Below, piece after piece: positions 52,449 through 59,507 of a stretch of 64,000 nt of DNA. Made by a program: the position numbers and the translations under genes. The notes below the pieces were generated by a model. That model was given only the letters and a program-made list of their open reading frames with translations, did no database searches and was not told the origin of the DNA. The stretch lies in NCBI GenBank assembly GCA_900543715.1, contig UQSX01000006.1, positions 14,940 through 78,939 of the forward strand, in the 5' to 3' direction. How positions within the stretch are numbered: the first letter of the stretch is position 1; the number at the start of each line of letters is the position of its first letter. Source of the stretch: an uncultured Blautia sp. GTDB taxonomy: Bacteria > Bacillota > Clostridia > Lachnospirales > Lachnospiraceae.

Positions 52449-53309
52449 ATGAGCAGAAGAAAACTGTACAGGATCATCATAGAAACCGTGGCAGGAATCC
52501 TTTTGATTTTTGTTCTGGTGTTTTTCCTGGGATTCCGAGTCACTGGCGTACAGGTAGAGGGCAACAGCTTTTATTCGGATGACCAGATAAAAAATATGGT
52601 TTTGGATGCACCGATCGCAAAGAATTCCATTCTGGCCGGTTTTTTGAATACGGAAAAAAGTACAAAAGATGCGGCGATGATCGACAGCATCACAGTTTCT
52701 AGGGTAAATCGGAATACTCTGCTTCTCCAGGTAAAGGAAAAGCAGATGATCGGATATATTGAATTCCAGGGACAGTGCGTGAACTTTGACCGACAAGGCA
52801 TCATCCAGATCATTACGGAGGATCCTTTGGAGAATGTGCCAAGGATCGAAGGGATTGATGTAAAAGAGGCCATCCAGGGCGAAAGGCTTACAGGGATCAA
52901 CACCAGCAAACTGAACACGATCCTCAGTGTGGGAAAGATGCTGGAGAAAATGGAAGAAAAGCCGGACAGGCTGGCCTTTAATGAACTGAATCAGCTTGTG
53001 ATGTACTATGGAGATATTGAAGTGCGTCTGGGCGATGACGAGAATATGGATGAAAAGATCAACCGCCTTGTAGGAATCCTTCCGGAACTGGAAGGGATGT
53101 CCGGGATCCTGCATTTGGAAAATACTACGGAAGATTCGGAATCAGTGGTTTTTGATGACGCAACCCAGGAGGATACTTCCGGGGATGAGGAAGAGGGCGG
53201 CAGTTACGATGAAGCTGGTACCGGAACGGATAACGGAACTTCAGGAGATGATCTGGAGTACAGCGACGGCTCTGATGCGGCGGATACCAGAAGCAGGGAG
53301 AGCCAGTAA
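52449..53309 (+). CDS. divIB: Cell-division protein DivIB/FtsQ
   Basis: 286 residues: short basic N-terminus, membrane helix (about 9-29), POTRA-like domain (FRVTGVQVEGNSFYSDDQIKN), beta domain (LLLQVKEKQMIGYIEF) and an acidic Ser/Thr/Asp-rich tail (about 220-286). It links FtsL/DivIC and FtsI in the divisome. Twelve bases separate it from murA, and ftsZ follows after a gap with its own promoter. Confidence 0.88.
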   Translation: MSRRKLYRIIIETVAGILLIFVLVFFLGFRVTGVQVEGNSFYSDDQIKNMVLDAPIAKNSILAGFLNTEKSTKDAAMIDSITVSRVNRNTLLLQVKEKQMIGYIEFQGQCVNFDRQGIIQIITEDPLENVPRIEGIDVKEAIQGERLTGINTSKLNTILSVGKMLEKMEEKPDRLAFNELNQLVMYYGDIEVRLGDDENMDEKINRLVGILPELEGMSGILHLENTTEDSESVVFDDATQEDTSGDEEEGGSYDEAGTGTDNGTSGDDLEYSDGSDAADTRSRESQ

Positions 53310-53344
53310 AGATATGATTTTTTTATAAAATGTGAAATTTGCGG

Positions 53345-53373
53345 TTGATTAATTTTAGAAAAAAAGATATTAT
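53345..53373 (+). promoter_or_regulatory. Candidate promoter of ftsZ
   Basis: TTGATT (53345-53350), a 17-bp spacer and TATTAT (53368-53373) lie in the 250-bp gap between divIB and ftsZ, leaving a leader of about 180 nt. No other feature was recognised in the gap. Confidence 0.5.
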
Positions 53374-53559
53374 ATATCTATATGTAATGAGCAGCTAGAT
53401 AATACAGACTGATACATACCGGTTTTGCCGGAGCATAAGATAAGAAGAAAATGTGGTAATAGTTCAGCTATATCAGAATTAAATCTGCTGCCAGGAACTA
53501 TGAATGGCAGGGCTGAATTGTTTTTCAGACCATACAAGGGAGCTAAAGGAGGAAATACC

Positions 53560-54732
53560 GTGTTAGAGATTATGACAAATGAAGCTGAATCATCTGCTAA
53601 GATCATTGTTATCGGCGTAGGCGGAGCAGGCAATAATGCAGTAAACAGAATGGTGGAGGAAGCTATTGGCGGCGTTGAATTTATAGGAGTGAATACAGAT
53701 AAGCAGGCACTTACCCTGTGTAAGGCGCCGACGATCATCCAGATCGGCGAGAAGCTGACAAAGGGGCTGGGCGCAGGAGCAAAGCCTGAAATCGGCGAGA
53801 AGGCTGCTGAGGAGAGCATTGAAGAGATCAAGCAGGCCATCCAGGGAGCAGATATGGTATTTGTTACCTGCGGTATGGGCGGCGGTACAGGTACGGGAGC
53901 AGCTCCTGTAGTTGCAGGAGTTGCCAAGGAAATGGGTATCCTGACCGTAGGCGTTGTGACAAAGCCTTTCCGTTTTGAGGCAAAGACACGTATGAGCAAT
54001 GCTCTTGCCGGAATCGAGAAATTAAAAGAAAACGTAGATACACTGATCATTATTCCAAATGACCGTCTGCTGGAAATCGTAGACCGCCGTACATCTATGC
54101 CGGAAGCTCTGAAGAAAGCAGATGAGGTTCTGCAGCAGGCTGTTCAGGGCATCACAGACCTGATCAATCTGCCGGCACTGATCAATCTGGACTTTGCCGA
54201 TGTTCAGACTGTCATGATCGACAAGGGTATCGCACATATCGGTATCGGTGAAGGAAAAGGTGATGACAAAGCGATGGAAGCTGTACAGCAGGCTGTATCC
54301 AGTCCGCTTCTGGAGACAACTATCGAAGGCGCATCCCACGTTATCGTCAATGTATCCGGAGATATTTCTCTTATGGATGCCAACGACGCAGCAAGTTATG
54401 TTCAGAATCTTACAGGAGAGGATACCAACATCATCTTTGGTGCTCTCTATGATGATAAAGAAGCAGACTATGTACGCATCACTGTTATCGCTACAGGTCT
54501 GGATGATGAGACTGCCAGAAAGGCAAGCGTATCCAGAGACAAGAAGTCTGGAAAATCCGAGAGAGGGGCGAAGGCTCAGGCACCGAGACAGGCTCAGCCT
54601 CAGCAGGAGCAGCCACAGTCATCTTATCAGATACCGGCTTTCCGCCAGCCGACTTTCCAGCAGCCACAGTTTAAGAGTACTGTGCAGCAGAAGGACATTC
54701 AGATTCCGGATTTCCTGAAAAACAGAAGATAA
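53560..54732 (+). CDS. ftsZ: Cell-division GTPase FtsZ
   Basis: The start is GTG at 53560 with a perfect AAAGGAGG seven bases upstream; the 45-codon in-frame extension is not family-like. 390 residues with [11 protein letters not shown], the tubulin signature [30 protein letters not shown], a Gln/Pro-rich linker and the conserved C-terminal peptide [10 protein letters not shown] that binds FtsA/SepF-type partners. It forms the Z-ring. Codon choice looks more restricted than in neighbours, as expected for high expression. Confidence 0.98.
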   Translation: MLEIMTNEAESSAKIIVIGVGGAGNNAVNRMVEEAIGGVEFIGVNTDKQALTLCKAPTIIQIGEKLTKGLGAGAKPEIGEKAAEESIEEIKQAIQGADMVFVTCGMGGGTGTGAAPVVAGVAKEMGILTVGVVTKPFRFEAKTRMSNALAGIEKLKENVDTLIIIPNDRLLEIVDRRTSMPEALKKADEVLQQAVQGITDLINLPALINLDFADVQTVMIDKGIAHIGIGEGKGDDKAMEAVQQAVSSPLLETTIEGASHVIVNVSGDISLMDANDAASYVQNLTGEDTNIIFGALYDDKEADYVRITVIATGLDDETARKASVSRDKKSGKSERGAKAQAPRQAQPQQEQPQSSYQIPAFRQPTFQQPQFKSTVQQKDIQIPDFLKNRR

Positions 54733-54747
54733 GGTTGCAAAGATCAG

Positions 54748-54777
54748 GGCTGCCGCAGTTTATGCGGCAGCCTTTTG
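54748..54777 (+). terminator. Intrinsic terminator after ftsZ
   Basis: Perfect 10-bp GC-rich arms (54748-54757 and 54763-54772), 5-nt loop, then TTTTG. Confidence 0.9.
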
Positions 54778-54805
54778 TAGTTTTGAAGATAGAGAGGAAT
54801 GTTAT

Positions 54806-55282
54806 ATGGAACAGGGATTTACCCATTTTGATGAACAGGGAAATGCCAGAATGGTGGATGTTTCAGAGAAAGAAGTTACCAGCAGAACCGCCATTGCAAA
54901 GGGGAGCATTCTGGTCAGCCAGGAAATCATGAAGGCAGTTACGGAGAAACAGGTGCCGAAAGGAGATGTGCTGGGGATTGCCCGGACTGCAGGTATCATG
55001 GGGGTAAAGCAGACTCCTTATCTGATCCCTATGTGTCATACCCTTCTTCTGAACAAATGCTCTGTGGATTTTAAGCTTTTGCCGGAAGAAAACAGGATCA
55101 CAGCTTACTGTACGGTCCAGTGTCAGGGAAAGACCGGAGTGGAGATGGAGGCTCTCACAGGAGTCACCACAGCTCTTCTGACAATTTATGACATGTGCAA
55201 GGCTTTAGATAAGAGAATGGAGATTACAGATATACATTTGGTAGAAAAGATTGGCGGGAAAAGCGGACATTTTAAATTTTAA
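54806..55282 (+). CDS. moaC: Cyclic pyranopterin monophosphate synthase MoaC
   Basis: 158 residues with MVDVSEKEVTSRTAIAKG, KQTPYLIPMCHTLLL and GKTGVEMEALTGVTTALLTIYDMCKALDK, all characteristic of MoaC. It converts the MoaA product into cyclic pyranopterin monophosphate during molybdopterin synthesis. GAGAGGAA precedes the ATG. Only moaC and moaB are present here; other molybdopterin genes must lie elsewhere. Confidence 0.96.
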   Translation: MEQGFTHFDEQGNARMVDVSEKEVTSRTAIAKGSILVSQEIMKAVTEKQVPKGDVLGIARTAGIMGVKQTPYLIPMCHTLLLNKCSVDFKLLPEENRITAYCTVQCQGKTGVEMEALTGVTTALLTIYDMCKALDKRMEITDIHLVEKIGGKSGHFKF

Positions 55283-55338
55283 ATCTAAAGGACCGGGGAC
55301 AGGGTATCCTGCCCGGTGAAATTGAAAGGAGAGGTGTT

Positions 55339-55824
55339 ATGAGACGAGCAGCAGTGATCACTTCCAGCGACAGCGGATCCAGAGGAGAGAGAGAGGATGT
55401 CAGCGGACAGGTGATCTGTGAAATACTGGAGAAAGAAGGATATCAGGTGGTATACAGGAACCTTCTTCCTGACGAAAGGGAACTTCTGGCAGCAGAGATG
55501 GCCAGGATCGCAGATGAAGATATCGCGGATCTGATCCTGACAACAGGAGGAACGGGATTTTCCAAGAGGGATTTTACTCCGGAAGCCACCCAGGATATCT
55601 GCCAGCGTATGGTGCCTGGAATTCCCGAAGCTATGAGAGCCTGCAGCATGCAGGTGACAAAGAGGGGGATGCTCAGCCGCCAGGCGGCAGGGATCCGGAA
55701 GGGAACTCTTATCGTGAATCTCCCCGGAAGTCCCAAGGCCGTACGGGAATGTCTGGAATATGTGATCGATGCCCTGGGACATGGAATTGATATTCTCCGG
55801 GGTGATGCAGGAAACTGCGGTTAA
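55339..55824 (+). CDS. moaB: MoaB/MogA-type molybdopterin adenylyltransferase
   Basis: 161 residues with the MoCF-biosynthesis motifs AAVITSSDSGSRGEREDVSG, LILTTGGTGFSKRDFTPEA and LIVNLPGSPKAVRECLE. It would adenylate molybdopterin before metal insertion. AAAGGAGAGG precedes the ATG, and it follows moaC by 56 bp. MoaB and MogA are not separable from sequence alone. Confidence 0.92.
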   Translation: MRRAAVITSSDSGSRGEREDVSGQVICEILEKEGYQVVYRNLLPDERELLAAEMARIADEDIADLILTTGGTGFSKRDFTPEATQDICQRMVPGIPEAMRACSMQVTKRGMLSRQAAGIRKGTLIVNLPGSPKAVRECLEYVIDALGHGIDILRGDAGNCG

Positions 55825-55833
55825 AGGAAAGAG

Positions 55834-56718
55834 TCAGTCAGAAAAAAGGTTTTTCTGGCGGAGATAGTCTTTCAGCTGTTCCATAGGCATTTCCTGACCG
55901 GTCCAGATCTTGAAGGCTTCCGCTCCCTGCCACAAGAGCATCGAATAGCCGTTAAAAGCAGTGCATCCCTGGGCTCTGGCCATAGCCAGAAGCCGGGTCT
56001 CCCAGGGAGAATAGATGATATCCGCTACAGCCAGCTCCGGATAGAGATAAGAGGAATCCGGAAGGATGCAGCTTTCCACATTAGGGGCCATGCCTACGGA
56101 GGTGGCGTTGACAAACAGACGGCTTTCCCTCATAGCAGATTTCAGAGTTTCCAGATCCCGGATATCGTGGAGGAAGATGCTGCAGGAAGTTTCTTTTCCC
56201 AGATCAGCGGCCAGATTTCGGATTCTGGGCAGATGAGTGCTGGTGCTTCTGGCAAAGATATGGATCACTTTTACTCCGTCCAGGGCAGCCTGGGCGCAGA
56301 TTGCAGTGGCGGCCCCGCCGATTCCCATAAGAGTCATGGTCTGGCCCTCCATTTGGATACCCTGCTCCTTTACGGAATGCATAAATCCTATTCCATCGGT
56401 GTTGTGGCCGATAAACCGGCCGTCCCGGTTTTCCACAGTGTTTACTGCGCCGATGAGCCGTGCGGCATCAGAGAGCCCGTCCATATACTCCAGGATTTTG
56501 TTTTTGTTGGGCATAGTAAGGTTAAATCCTATTACACCCAGTGCTTTAAGGCCGTTTACGGCTTCTTTTAAGGTTTGTTCATTTATATCAAAAGCAAGAT
56601 AGGTGCAGTCAATTCCCAGATACTGAAAGCTAAAATTGTGCATTAGGGGAGAGATGCTGTGCGCTATGGGACTGCCGAGAAGACCGGCCAGCCTGTTAGT
56701 GCCTGTGATTTCCCACAT
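55834..56718 (-). CDS. aroE: Shikimate dehydrogenase
   Basis: The ATG at 56718 has AGGAGGT just upstream; the open frame continues upstream but that part is not family-like. 294 residues: substrate domain with GLLGSPIAHSISPLMHN and GFNLTMPNKNKI, NAVNTV-like GAVNTV, and a Rossmann domain with GIGGAATAICAQAALDG. It reduces 3-dehydroshikimate with NADPH. It is divergent from aroD, the preceding pathway step, and convergent with moaB. Confidence 0.95.
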   Translation of the reverse strand: MWEITGTNRLAGLLGSPIAHSISPLMHNFSFQYLGIDCTYLAFDINEQTLKEAVNGLKALGVIGFNLTMPNKNKILEYMDGLSDAARLIGAVNTVENRDGRFIGHNTDGIGFMHSVKEQGIQMEGQTMTLMGIGGAATAICAQAALDGVKVIHIFARSTSTHLPRIRNLAADLGKETSCSIFLHDIRDLETLKSAMRESRLFVNATSVGMAPNVESCILPDSSYLYPELAVADIIYSPWETRLLAMARAQGCTAFNGYSMLLWQGAEAFKIWTGQEMPMEQLKDYLRQKNLFSD

Positions 56719-56853
56719 ATGAGATACCTCCTGATCATAAGTAGTGTGTGGACCGAACCTTGGAATCTGCCTTGGTGCGGACGCTGATTTTAGTTTAGAA
56801 TGATATGCCTTTGCTGTCAAGATGGAAGGGACAAAGAGAAAGGATTGGAAAAT

Positions 56854-57615
56854 ATGAAAATAGTAAGAATTAAGAATATAGAAATCGGAATAGGGATGCC
56901 AAAGATCTGCATTCCCATTACGGGAGCAAACCGGGAAGAGATACTCCTGGATGTGGAAGAAATCCTGAGACAGAAGCCGGATCTGGCAGAATGGCGGGCA
57001 GATTGTTACGAAGAAGGAGAGAATAGAGAAAAAGTCCTGGAAATGTTGAAGACAATAACTGACAGATTGGGACAAATTCCCCTTCTTTTTACCTTTCGCA
57101 CGGCCAGAGAAGGCGGCAGGAAGGAAATTCCTTTCGGAGATTATGTAAAGCTGTTGGATTCTGCGGCTGATACAGGCCTGATAGATCTGGCGGATGTAGA
57201 AATCTTTTTTGGCAGAAAAGATGGGAGAAAGCTGGTGAGTCAGCTTCAGGAAAAAGGCGTTCATGTAGTAGCCTCCAACCATCATTTTGAAGGAACTCCG
57301 TCTAAGAAGCGCCTTCTGGAAATATTGGATACCATGTATGAATGTAATGCAGATCTTTTAAAAATTGCAGTGATGCCTGAAAACTTTGAAGATCTGCTGA
57401 AACTGCTGGAGGTGACAAAAGAGGCTTCAGAAAAATATGACCGGCCTCTGATCACTATGTCGATGGGAGAAACAGGCTTTTTAAGCCGTATCTGCGGGGA
57501 GATCACAGGGTCTGCCCTGACTTTTGCAGCCGGGAGAAATACTTCAGCTCCCGGACAGGCCCCAGCGGAGAATATGCGCGGCATACTGAAAAATATCCAT
57601 GAAATTTTATCTTGA
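56854..57615 (+). CDS. aroD: Type I 3-dehydroquinate dehydratase
   Basis: The ATG at 56854 has AAAGGA nine bases upstream. 253 residues of TIM-barrel type I enzyme: PKICIPITG, EWRADCYE, FTFRTAREGG, the catalytic histidine in VVASNHHFEGTP, the Schiff-base lysine in ADLLKIAVMP, and MSMGETGFLSRI. It makes 3-dehydroshikimate, the substrate of the divergent aroE product. Confidence 0.96.
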   Translation: MKIVRIKNIEIGIGMPKICIPITGANREEILLDVEEILRQKPDLAEWRADCYEEGENREKVLEMLKTITDRLGQIPLLFTFRTAREGGRKEIPFGDYVKLLDSAADTGLIDLADVEIFFGRKDGRKLVSQLQEKGVHVVASNHHFEGTPSKKRLLEILDTMYECNADLLKIAVMPENFEDLLKLLEVTKEASEKYDRPLITMSMGETGFLSRICGEITGSALTFAAGRNTSAPGQAPAENMRGILKNIHEILS

Positions 57616-57663
57616 CATTCTTGACATAAAACAGGTTACATAAGGCGAAAAAAGCAGGAGCAG

Positions 57664-57731
57664 GCTGTCGAAAAGATTTTGGACTCATCCAAGCGGTTTT
57701 GACAAAATCAGCACCCCCTGACCTCTATAAT
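57664..57731 (+). promoter_or_regulatory. Spo0A-dependent promoter of spoIIGA-sigE
   Basis: TTGACA (57699-57704) and TATAAT (57726-57731) are both perfect but 21 bp apart, the over-long spacing that makes the Bacillus spoIIG promoter depend on Spo0A. A perfect inverted 0A box (TTTGACAAA, 57698-57706) overlaps the -35, and a 7/9 direct 0A box (57664-57672, TGTCGAA core) lies one to three turns upstream. Spo0A control is inferred by analogy. Confidence 0.75.
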
Positions 57732-57788
57732 GGACATTGCTTATTCCAGATAAGTAAGAGAGTCATGTAGAGGTTGAGGGGGTGTTTT

Positions 57789-58640
57789 GTGTACTACGAA
57801 TTTTACATAGATGTGTTTTTCGTAGTAAATCTTTTTATGGATTTCCTGGTGCTCTGCCTGACGAACCGGATTCTTCAGGGTACTGCCAAACCCTGGAGGG
57901 CACTGTGGGGAGCTTTGGCGGGAGCCCTGGGAATCTCCCTGTTTTTCTGGATTTCAAAAGAAATTCATGCAGTGAATATACTGATTTTTTCCATTGGGGC
58001 ATCCTTTGTGATGGTATGGCTGGGCTGCGGCCTGCACCGGGGAAAGGAACTGATGGCCGGCGTTCTGGCCTGCTGGGGTATATCTTTTCTGCTGGGAGGC
58101 CTGCTGTACGCGCTGCCTTCCAGGACAGGAAAAGGAATCCTGATTTTTTTTACAATCACATTTACCGCTTATTGGATTTTGAACACAGGCATAAGACTCT
58201 TTAAATACTTAAAAGGAAAAGCTGTTCCCAGATGCCGGGTGATCCTGGAGATCGGGGAGCAGAAGATAGAATTAAAAGGACTGCTGGATACAGGAAACTG
58301 CTTAACAGACACCAATACCGGAAAACCGGTGTGTGTTATGGAGAAAAGCAGATTTTTCCCTTTACTGGAGAAAAAACAGCAGGAGGCACTGGAAAAATTC
58401 TGTAGTCTGAAAGCGACAAATGAGGAGGATCTGGGAAAATTTAGTCCCAGGTTCGTCCCCTATACAGCCTTGGGCTGCGAACGGGGGATCCTCCCCGTAG
58501 TCACCGCAGACAGGCTGGTCATTTTCTGGGAAGGAAGAAAGATTTCCATATCCCAGGCAGCCATAGGACTTTCCGGTACTCCGCTGTCTCCTTACAAAAA
58601 ATTTGAAATGATTATCAGTCCCAAAATTCTGGACAGTTAG
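57789..58640 (+). CDS. spoIIGA: Sigma-E processing peptidase SpoIIGA
   Basis: The GTG at 57789 has GAGGGGGTG five bases upstream and gives the family-like start MYYEFYIDVFFVVNLFMDF. 283 residues: five N-terminal membrane helices (to about 150), then an aspartic-protease-like domain with the active-site motif GLLDTGNCL and PVCVMEK. It cleaves the pro-sequence of sigma-E in the mother cell after a forespore signal. It is followed 15 bp later by sigE, the standard spoIIG operon. Confidence 0.95.
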   Translation: MYYEFYIDVFFVVNLFMDFLVLCLTNRILQGTAKPWRALWGALAGALGISLFFWISKEIHAVNILIFSIGASFVMVWLGCGLHRGKELMAGVLACWGISFLLGGLLYALPSRTGKGILIFFTITFTAYWILNTGIRLFKYLKGKAVPRCRVILEIGEQKIELKGLLDTGNCLTDTNTGKPVCVMEKSRFFPLLEKKQQEALEKFCSLKATNEEDLGKFSPRFVPYTALGCERGILPVVTADRLVIFWEGRKISISQAAIGLSGTPLSPYKKFEMIISPKILDS

Positions 58641-58655
58641 TTAAGGAGGAGCTTT

Positions 58656-59387
58656 GTGAATATGGATGTTTGTATGAAAAAAGGATTTCAGTTTTCAGGA
58701 TTTACAGGAATTTTACTGCCCACAGGCAACGAGCTGCATTATATCGGAGGAGCAGAGGTACTGCCCGCACCCCTTTCACCGGAAGAGGAGAGCGCACAGA
58801 TCGAAAGGCTTCAGAACGGAGAGGATCAGGAAGCCAGGTCTTTGCTGATAGAGCATAATCTCCGCCTGGTGGTGTATATTGCCAAGAAATTTGACAATAC
58901 AGGGGTAGGCGTTGAGGATCTGATCTCCATTGGGACTATCGGACTGATCAAAGCCATCAATACTTTCAACCCGGTGAAAAAGATTAAGCTGGCCACCTAT
59001 GCTTCCCGCTGCATTGAGAACGAGATCCTTATGTATCTGCGGAGGAACAGCAAGACCAAACTGGAGGTATCCATAGATGAACCTTTAAACGTGGACTGGG
59101 ATGGGAATGAACTGCTTCTTTCGGACATTCTGGGAACAGATGAAGATGTGATCTACAAAGATATTGAAAGTGAGGTAGAACGGAATCTTCTGGGAAAAGC
59201 CATTGGAAAGCTGACAAAACGGGAACAGACTATCGTGCGGCTGCGGTTTGGCATCAATATGCCTGACGGAAGAGAGAAGACCCAGAAAGAGGTGGCGGAT
59301 CTGCTGGGCATTTCCCAGTCCTATATCTCCCGGCTGGAAAAACGGATCATGAAAAGACTGAAAAAAGAAATTGTAAGATATGAGTAA
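58656..59387 (+). CDS. sigE: Sporulation sigma factor SigE (pro-sigma-E)
   Basis: The GTG at 58656 has AAGGAGGA five bases upstream. 243 residues: a pro-sequence of roughly 30 residues, region 2 ([57 protein letters not shown]) and region 4 ([35 protein letters not shown]). It directs early mother-cell transcription once processed by SpoIIGA. The last codons and stop belong to a 21-bp tandem repeat. Confidence 0.97.
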   Translation: MNMDVCMKKGFQFSGFTGILLPTGNELHYIGGAEVLPAPLSPEEESAQIERLQNGEDQEARSLLIEHNLRLVVYIAKKFDNTGVGVEDLISIGTIGLIKAINTFNPVKKIKLATYASRCIENEILMYLRRNSKTKLEVSIDEPLNVDWDGNELLLSDILGTDEDVIYKDIESEVERNLLGKAIGKLTKREQTIVRLRFGINMPDGREKTQKEVADLLGISQSYISRLEKRIMKRLKKEIVRYE

Positions 59388-59430
59388 TAATCTGTCAGAT
59401 ATGAGTAATAATCTGTCAGATATGAGTAAG
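59377..59430 (+). repeat. 21-bp tandem repeat across the sigE stop codon
   Basis: Two identical 21-bp units (59377-59397 and 59398-59418) plus a 12-bp partial third begin with GATATGAGTAA, which holds the last codons and stop of sigE. The units also form an overlapping 19-codon frame (ATG 59380 to TAA) with a seven-residue repeat. Replication slippage is the simplest origin. Confidence 0.8.
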
Positions 59431-59507
59431 AAATGGTAATTGAAAACCATTTTGACCAAGGGTAAAATAAAATTGATATTATATATTTTACAAGGAGGAA
59501 AGAAAAA

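Noticed and set aside
56719-57285. In-frame 189-codon extension upstream of aroE
   Set aside because: It overlaps the aroD gene on the other strand, has no family similarity, and the AGGAGGT site marks the start at 56718.
59377-59430. Possible CRISPR-like repeats
   Set aside because: Units are directly adjacent with no spacers and include the sigE stop codon; this is a tandem duplication.
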